5,219 bases of DNA from Candidatus Woesearchaeota archaeon CG08_land_8_20_14_0_20_47_9 (GTDB lineage Archaea; Nanobdellota; Nanobdellia; Woesearchaeales; CG1-02-47-18). Where the stretch lies: the NCBI GenBank assembly GCA_002763335.1, contig PEYS01000136.1, positions 1 to 5,219 of the forward strand, written 5' to 3'. Numbering within the stretch: position 1 is the first letter of the stretch; every line of letters starts with the position of its first letter. The notes beneath the pieces are model-generated. The model did no database searches. It saw only the letters and a list, made by a program, of their open reading frames with translations, and had not been told where the DNA came from. This document shows, piece by piece, positions 4,836-5,219 of the stretch. The position numbers and the translations under genes were made by a program.

Positions 4836-5219
4836 CCCGCCGCGCTTTAACAGCATACCGGTAATTCGCGAGGAGCGGTGCGAGGTAACAGAGCGCTACT
4901 CTGTACTGCCCCCTTACAGTCTGCTCCAGATAGCTGCAATGGCCCGTGCAGAGGGACATGAGGTTGAGCTTATAGATGCCAACGGCTTTAACATAGGCTA
5001 TCCTGAACTGGAAAAAGAAATCTCAGATAAGAACTATGATGTTATGATATTCAGGTTTACGCCTACGACATTTGACCATGATATGCGTACTGCAGTAATT
5101 AGCAAATCTCTAAAAAGCAATGCCTTGGTAGTTGGAATATGCCTAACCCTACACAGCCTAGCTAAGGAGGTGTTGGAGTCTGCCCCTGCACTGGACATAT
5201 ACATTGGCAGGGACTACGA
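4816..5219 (+). CDS. Probable B12-binding-domain radical SAM protein, N-terminal part (runs off right edge)
   Basis: An open frame runs from ATG at 4816 to the window edge, giving 134 residues. It starts MRILLVNPPR and continues with PPYSLLQIAAMARAEGHEVELIDAN (32-56), YDVMIFRFTPTTFDHD (74-89) and KEVLESAPALDIYIGRDY (117-134). This is the layout of the cobalamin-binding-like domain found before the radical SAM domain in BchE/HpnJ-type enzymes. The CxxxCxxC cluster motif would lie beyond the edge, so the radical SAM part is inferred from family architecture. The cobalamin-ligand motif DxHxxG is not visible, which is common in this group. The usual RGEGE-like end of the domain is GRDY here. The start overlaps the glycosyltransferase by 20 bases in another frame with no strong ribosome site, so coupling is likely. 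It may methylate or rearrange a lipid, sugar or peptide linked to the glycan pathway, but the substrate is unknown. Confidence 0.8.
   Translation, partial: MRILLVNPPRFNSIPVIREERCEVTERYSVLPPYSLLQIAAMARAEGHEVELIDANGFNIGYPELEKEISDKNYDVMIFRFTPTTFDHDMRTAVISKSLKSNALVVGICLTLHSLAKEVLESAPALDIYIGRDY

Overview
The window looks archaeal. Three start regions carry TATA-box promoters (TTTATATA, TTTATAAA, TTTAAATA). In one of them the TATA box is so close to the ATG that the mRNA should be leaderless. The other two have short leaders with strong Shine-Dalgarno sequences. Arginine is often AGG/AGA and isoleucine often ATA on both strands. The lineage cannot be fixed from the sequence. A DPANN or related uncultivated archaeon is a guess based on style only. 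No rRNA, tRNA, CRISPR array, insertion sequence or transposase gene was seen.

Left half, minus strand, read right to left. A 200-base divergent intergenic region (2462-2661) drives two adjacent four-helix transporters of the EamA/SMR type (2461-2087 and 2078-1731). They are paralogues with opposite predicted membrane topologies and resemble the ArnE/ArnF pair. After a 105-base gap with its own promoter comes a 451-residue secreted coiled-coil protein (1625-270). All ten of its cysteines lie in five CX3C pairs, and the first four pairs form a tandem CX3C-X9-CX3C repeat. Its stop codon shares one base with the start of a single-pass membrane protein that runs off the left edge (270-1).

Right half, plus strand. 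A tightly packed operon encodes a GalE-like NAD-dependent sugar-nucleotide epimerase (2662-3615), a GT4-family glycosyltransferase (3612-4835) and the N-terminal part of a probable B12-binding-domain radical SAM protein (4816 to the right edge). The genes overlap by 4 and 20 bases, so they are probably transcribed together and translationally coupled.

Read together, the right operon looks like part of a surface glycan or glycolipid pathway. The epimerase would supply a nucleotide sugar, the glycosyltransferase would transfer it, and the radical SAM enzyme would modify the lipid, sugar or another substrate. The divergent transporter pair could flip a lipid-linked intermediate, but that is inference. 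The most unusual DNA element is a perfect 22-bp inverted repeat with a 3-base GCA loop (2520-2566). It lies between the two divergent promoters and is outside both predicted transcripts. Its centre matches the GCGNAGC class of unusually stable DNA mini-hairpins.
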